From positions 434,001 through 498,000 of the forward strand of contig JADJEV010000004.1 of NCBI GenBank assembly GCA_016708905.1: a DNA stretch of 64,000 nt, written 5' to 3'. The position numbers and the translations under genes were made by a program. The notes beneath the pieces are model-generated. The model did not search any database. It saw only the letters and a program-made list of their open reading frames with translations, and was not told where the DNA came from. Source of the DNA: Candidatus Methylophosphatis roskildensis (lineage in GTDB: Bacteria; Pseudomonadota; Gammaproteobacteria; Burkholderiales; Rhodocyclaceae). This document shows positions 61,503 to 64,000 of the stretch, one piece after another (position 1 is the first letter of the stretch; the number at the start of each line of letters is the position of its first letter).

Positions 61503-62471
61503 ATGAAAGCAACGTTTCTGGATTTCGAGCAGCCGATCGCGGAACTGGAGTCGAAGATCGAGGAGCTTCGCTTCGTCCAGGACGACTCCGCGGTCGATAT
61601 CTCCGAGGAAATTGCCCGGCTCGAAACCAAGAGCCAGGCGCTGACCAAGGAGATCTACGCCAAACTCACGCCTTGGCAGAGTGCGCTGGTCGCCCGCCAC
61701 CCGCAGCGCCCCTTCACGCTCGACTACGTCGAGCATGTGTTCACCGATTTCGAGGAGATGCACGGCGACCGCGCCTACGCCGACGACCATGCGATCGCCG
61801 GCGGCCTGGCGCGCTTCAACGGCCAGTCGTGCATGGTCATCGGCCACCAGAAGGGCCGCGACACGCGCGAGAAGATCATGCGCAATTTCGGCATGCCGCG
61901 TCCCGAGGGCTATCGCAAGGCGCTGCGGCTGATGCGTCTGGCCGAGAAATTCGGCATCCCGGTATTCACCTTTGTCGACACGCCGGGCGCCTACCCGGGC
62001 ATCGGCGCCGAAGAGCGCGGCCAGTCCGAAGCCATCGGGCACAACCTCTATGTCATGGCCGAACTGAGGGTGCCGATCATCTCCACGATCATCGGCGAGG
62101 GTGGCTCGGGCGGGGCGCTGGCGATTGCCGTTGCCGATGCCGTGATCATGATGCAGTACTCGACCTATTCGGTGATCTCGCCCGAGGGCTGCGCCTCGAT
62201 CCTCTGGAAGAGCGCCGACAAGGCGGGTGAAGCGGCCGAGATCATGGGCATTACCGCCAACCGGCTGAAGTCACTCGGGCTGGTCGATCGCGTCGTAGGC
62301 GAACCGCTGGGCGGCGCCCATCGCGACCATCGTGCCGCGGCGCAGAACCTCAAGCGGGCACTGCAGGATGCGCTGCGCCAGTGCGCCGATCTGTCGCCCG
62401 GCGAGCTGGTCGAGAAACGGCTCGACCGGCTGATGGGCTATGGCAAGTTCAAGGAACTCCCGGTCGCCTGA
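61503..62471 (+). CDS. accA: Acetyl-CoA carboxylase carboxyltransferase subunit alpha
   Basis: The 322-residue protein (MKATFLDFEQPIAELESKIE) is full length for AccA. It shows the N-terminal coiled coil, LTPWQSALVARHPQRPFTLD, GHQKGRDTREKIMRNFGMPR, TFVDTPGAYPGIGAEERGQS and IGEGGSGGALAIAVADAVIM, the carboxyltransferase oxyanion-hole region. It joins AccD to transfer carboxyl from biotin to acetyl-CoA, giving malonyl-CoA for fatty-acid synthesis. The 3' end overlaps tilS by 32 bases. Confidence 0.97.
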   Translation: MKATFLDFEQPIAELESKIEELRFVQDDSAVDISEEIARLETKSQALTKEIYAKLTPWQSALVARHPQRPFTLDYVEHVFTDFEEMHGDRAYADDHAIAGGLARFNGQSCMVIGHQKGRDTREKIMRNFGMPRPEGYRKALRLMRLAEKFGIPVFTFVDTPGAYPGIGAEERGQSEAIGHNLYVMAELRVPIISTIIGEGGSGGALAIAVADAVIMMQYSTYSVISPEGCASILWKSADKAGEAAEIMGITANRLKSLGLVDRVVGEPLGGAHRDHRAAAQNLKRALQDALRQCADLSPGELVEKRLDRLMGYGKFKELPVA

Positions 62472-63804
62472 TCCACTGATCGGCGCGCTGCGCGATCCAC
62501 TCGAACGGCATGCGGTTCGCGCCAGCCGAATGGCGGTGGGCCTCAGCGGCGGCCGCGATTCGGTCGCGCTGCTGCATGCGCTGGCGCAGTTGCGCGACGA
62601 ATTCCGTTTCGATCTTTCGGCGCTGCATGTTCATCACGGCCTGAATCCGGGCGCCGATCGCTGGGCCGAATTCTGCGCGCGCTTGTGCGACTCGCTGGCC
62701 GTGCCGTTTCGCTGTACCCGCGTCGTGGTCGATCGGGCGGGCGGGCAGGGCGTCGAGGCGGCGGCGCGCATCGCGCGATACGCTGCCTACGCCGCGCTCG
62801 ATGTCGACTGGATCGCGCTGGCCCATCATCGCGGCGATCAGGCGGAAACCGTGTTGCACAATCTGCTGCGCGGCGCCGGTCTGCGCGGCCTCTCCGGCAT
62901 GCCCGGCGAACGGGCGATCGCGCCCGCGGGTCGACCGCGTCTGGTTCGCCCCCTGCTCGGCGTGCCGCGTGCGCTGATCGAGGACTACGTTCGCGAGCAG
63001 GCGCTCGAATGGGTGGAGGATCAATCCAATCTGGATGACGGCTACACGCGCAACTGGCTGCGCAAGGAGATCCTGCCGGCCCTCGCGCGGAAGTTTCCGG
63101 CCGCCGAGTCGGCGCTGACCCGCACGGCGGCCCTGGCGGCAGAAGCCGAGGCGCTGCTCGACGCGCTGGCCCGTGCGGACTTCGCTGCGGCCGCGCCGGC
63201 CGGTCGTCTGCGGCTCGATGCTGTGCGACGGCTCGATCCGCCGCGCGCACGCAACCTGCTGCGCCTGGTTCTGCGCGAGGCGGGCGTGGCGATGCCCGAT
63301 GCCGCGCGACTGGCCGAGCTGCAGCGCCAACTCGGCGAGATCGGCCGCGATACGCGTTTCGAATTCGACTTCGGTTGCGTCGAACTGCGCTGCCACGCCG
63401 GCGAGCTGCATGTCATCGAACGAGAGGCAGGCCGGGGAGCCGCGTGGGATGGCGATCTACGCGTGCCATGGGCCGGAGAGCCGCATCTGGAGTGGCCCGG
63501 CGGGCAGGTGCTGTTCGAGAGCGCCATCGGATGCGGCTTTTCGGCTGATCGGGTTTCGGGCCGTGCGTGCCACCTTGCGGCCCGCCGCGGCGGCGAATCG
63601 ATCCAGCCCGACCCGCGCCGGCCGCGCCGCTCCCTCAAGCATTGGTATCAGGAACTCGGCGTGCCGCCGTGGGAACGCGCGGCGCGACCGATACTCTGGT
63701 GCGGTGATGCGGTAGTGTGGGTGCCGGGCATCGGCGTCGACGTCGGCTTCGCCTGCGAGCCGGGCCAGCCCGGCTGCTTGCCAAAGTGGATGCCAGTCGA
63801 GTGA
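62440..63804 (+). CDS. tilS: tRNA(Ile)-lysidine synthase
   Basis: The 454-residue protein has the PP-loop AVGLSGGRDSVALLHALAQL near residue 35, LHVHHGLNPGADRWAEFCAR and LAHHRGDQAETVLHNLLRGA, then the TilS C-terminal domains (RRSLKHWYQELGVPPWERAA, PILWCGDAVVWVPGIGVD). It modifies the wobble cytidine of tRNA-Ile2 to lysidine. The start within the accA end suggests coupling; accA-tilS is the usual betaproteobacterial order. A stretch at 63440-63460 is nearly identical to a unit of the dispersed 40-bp repeat. Confidence 0.95.
   Translation: MASSRNSRSPDPLIGALRDPLERHAVRASRMAVGLSGGRDSVALLHALAQLRDEFRFDLSALHVHHGLNPGADRWAEFCARLCDSLAVPFRCTRVVVDRAGGQGVEAAARIARYAAYAALDVDWIALAHHRGDQAETVLHNLLRGAGLRGLSGMPGERAIAPAGRPRLVRPLLGVPRALIEDYVREQALEWVEDQSNLDDGYTRNWLRKEILPALARKFPAAESALTRTAALAAEAEALLDALARADFAAAAPAGRLRLDAVRRLDPPRARNLLRLVLREAGVAMPDAARLAELQRQLGEIGRDTRFEFDFGCVELRCHAGELHVIEREAGRGAAWDGDLRVPWAGEPHLEWPGGQVLFESAIGCGFSADRVSGRACHLAARRGGESIQPDPRRPRRSLKHWYQELGVPPWERAARPILWCGDAVVWVPGIGVDVGFACEPGQPGCLPKWMPVE
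63440..63482 (+). repeat. Repeat-like segment inside tilS
   Basis: Bases 63440-63460 match 49993-50013 (a unit of the 40-bp repeat) at 19 of 21 positions, with ATGGCGATCTAC exact. It is translated in frame as part of AAWDGDLRVPWAGEPHLEWP in a variable linker of TilS. It is either an in-frame repeat insertion or a chance match. Confidence 0.4.
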
Positions 63805-64000
63805 GCTTTCGTCTTGCGGCTACCTCCCGATCTCAGGGAGCAGCGTGGTCTCCCATCTCCCCCTCTCATGAGATGCGTCGTCGTCCCGCTCCCGCCCCCT
63901 TTCGGCTTGGGTTTGGGCACGATTCTGCGGCCATGACGTCACTCGTTTTGTCGGAAGATGCGGTAGATCTGCGCGATTTCGTGCTGGGGAGAAAGCCACG
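63805..64000 (+). other. Post-tilS region and possible partial gene start at 63933
   Basis: After tilS comes a CT-rich stretch (CCCATCTCCCCCTCTCATGA) like other REP-type sequences of this window. An ATG at 63933 opens a frame (MTSLVLSEDAVDLRDFVLGR) that runs off the window end; too little is visible to identify it. Confidence 0.3.

Overview
The window is GC-rich and densely coded. It looks like chromosome from a betaproteobacterium, most likely in or near the Rhodocyclales. The grounds are the accA-tilS pair, a complete rnfABCDGE set, a CHASE2-GGDEF-EAL/FecR signalling pair, and the general protein style. This placement is inference; no rRNA or tRNA gene was recognised to anchor it.

Left end (1-11.5 kb), accessory and IS-rich. 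It opens inside a gene for a TPR plus OB-fold (S1/cold-shock-like) protein that resembles TOTE conflict-system components. Next come scraps of a ParA ATPase and a recombinase, an IS1634-type element, and a Fic-family gene with a degenerate Fic motif and a one-base frameshift behind a palindromic operator-like region. A minus-strand stress-type cluster follows (ECF42-like sigma factor, SRPBCC protein, DGPF/YciI protein, BNR-repeat protein, MoaD-like protein). Its sigma gene is split near codon 8 by an ISAs1-family element with perfect 17-bp inverted ends and a 10-bp target duplication.

Defence-like island (11.8-28.2 kb), all on the minus strand. In transcription order: SNF2-type helicase with a DUF3883 domain, DUF1016/PD-(D/E)XK nuclease, DUF1156 adenine methyltransferase (internally deleted and out of frame), MntA/HepT toxin-antitoxin pair, HEPN-DUF499 ATPase, and a DEDD exonuclease-RecQ-UvrD fusion. 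The ATPase, methyltransferase and helicase recall BREX type 3 (brxC/pglY, pglXI, helicase), but no PglZ or BrxA is present and a nuclease and HEPN proteins are added. Two diverged, directly oriented copies of a three-unit, 40-bp-period repeat lie just outside both ends. Further copies of this repeat occur elsewhere in the window.

Middle (28.7-43 kb). A small Cys-containing protein is followed by an ACP/GNAT/nitroreductase cluster divergent from an acyl-CoA synthetase. Then come the heat-shock genes cbpA-cbpM, divergent from three tandem Hsp20 genes behind a good sigma-32 promoter. A cation/proton antiporter operon carries two gamma-glutamyl enzymes. A zinc-type uptake cluster (DUF2946-like protein, outer-membrane porin, binding protein, permease) lacks an ATPase gene.

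Right end (43-64 kb), mostly core or conserved functions: a cyclic-di-GMP enzyme with a FecR/LysM partner, a MacAB/DevBCA-like ABC exporter interrupted by a BT1-like transporter gene, a secreted glutaredoxin-like protein, rnfABCDGE, pyrD, accA and tilS. The window ends at a possible gene start.
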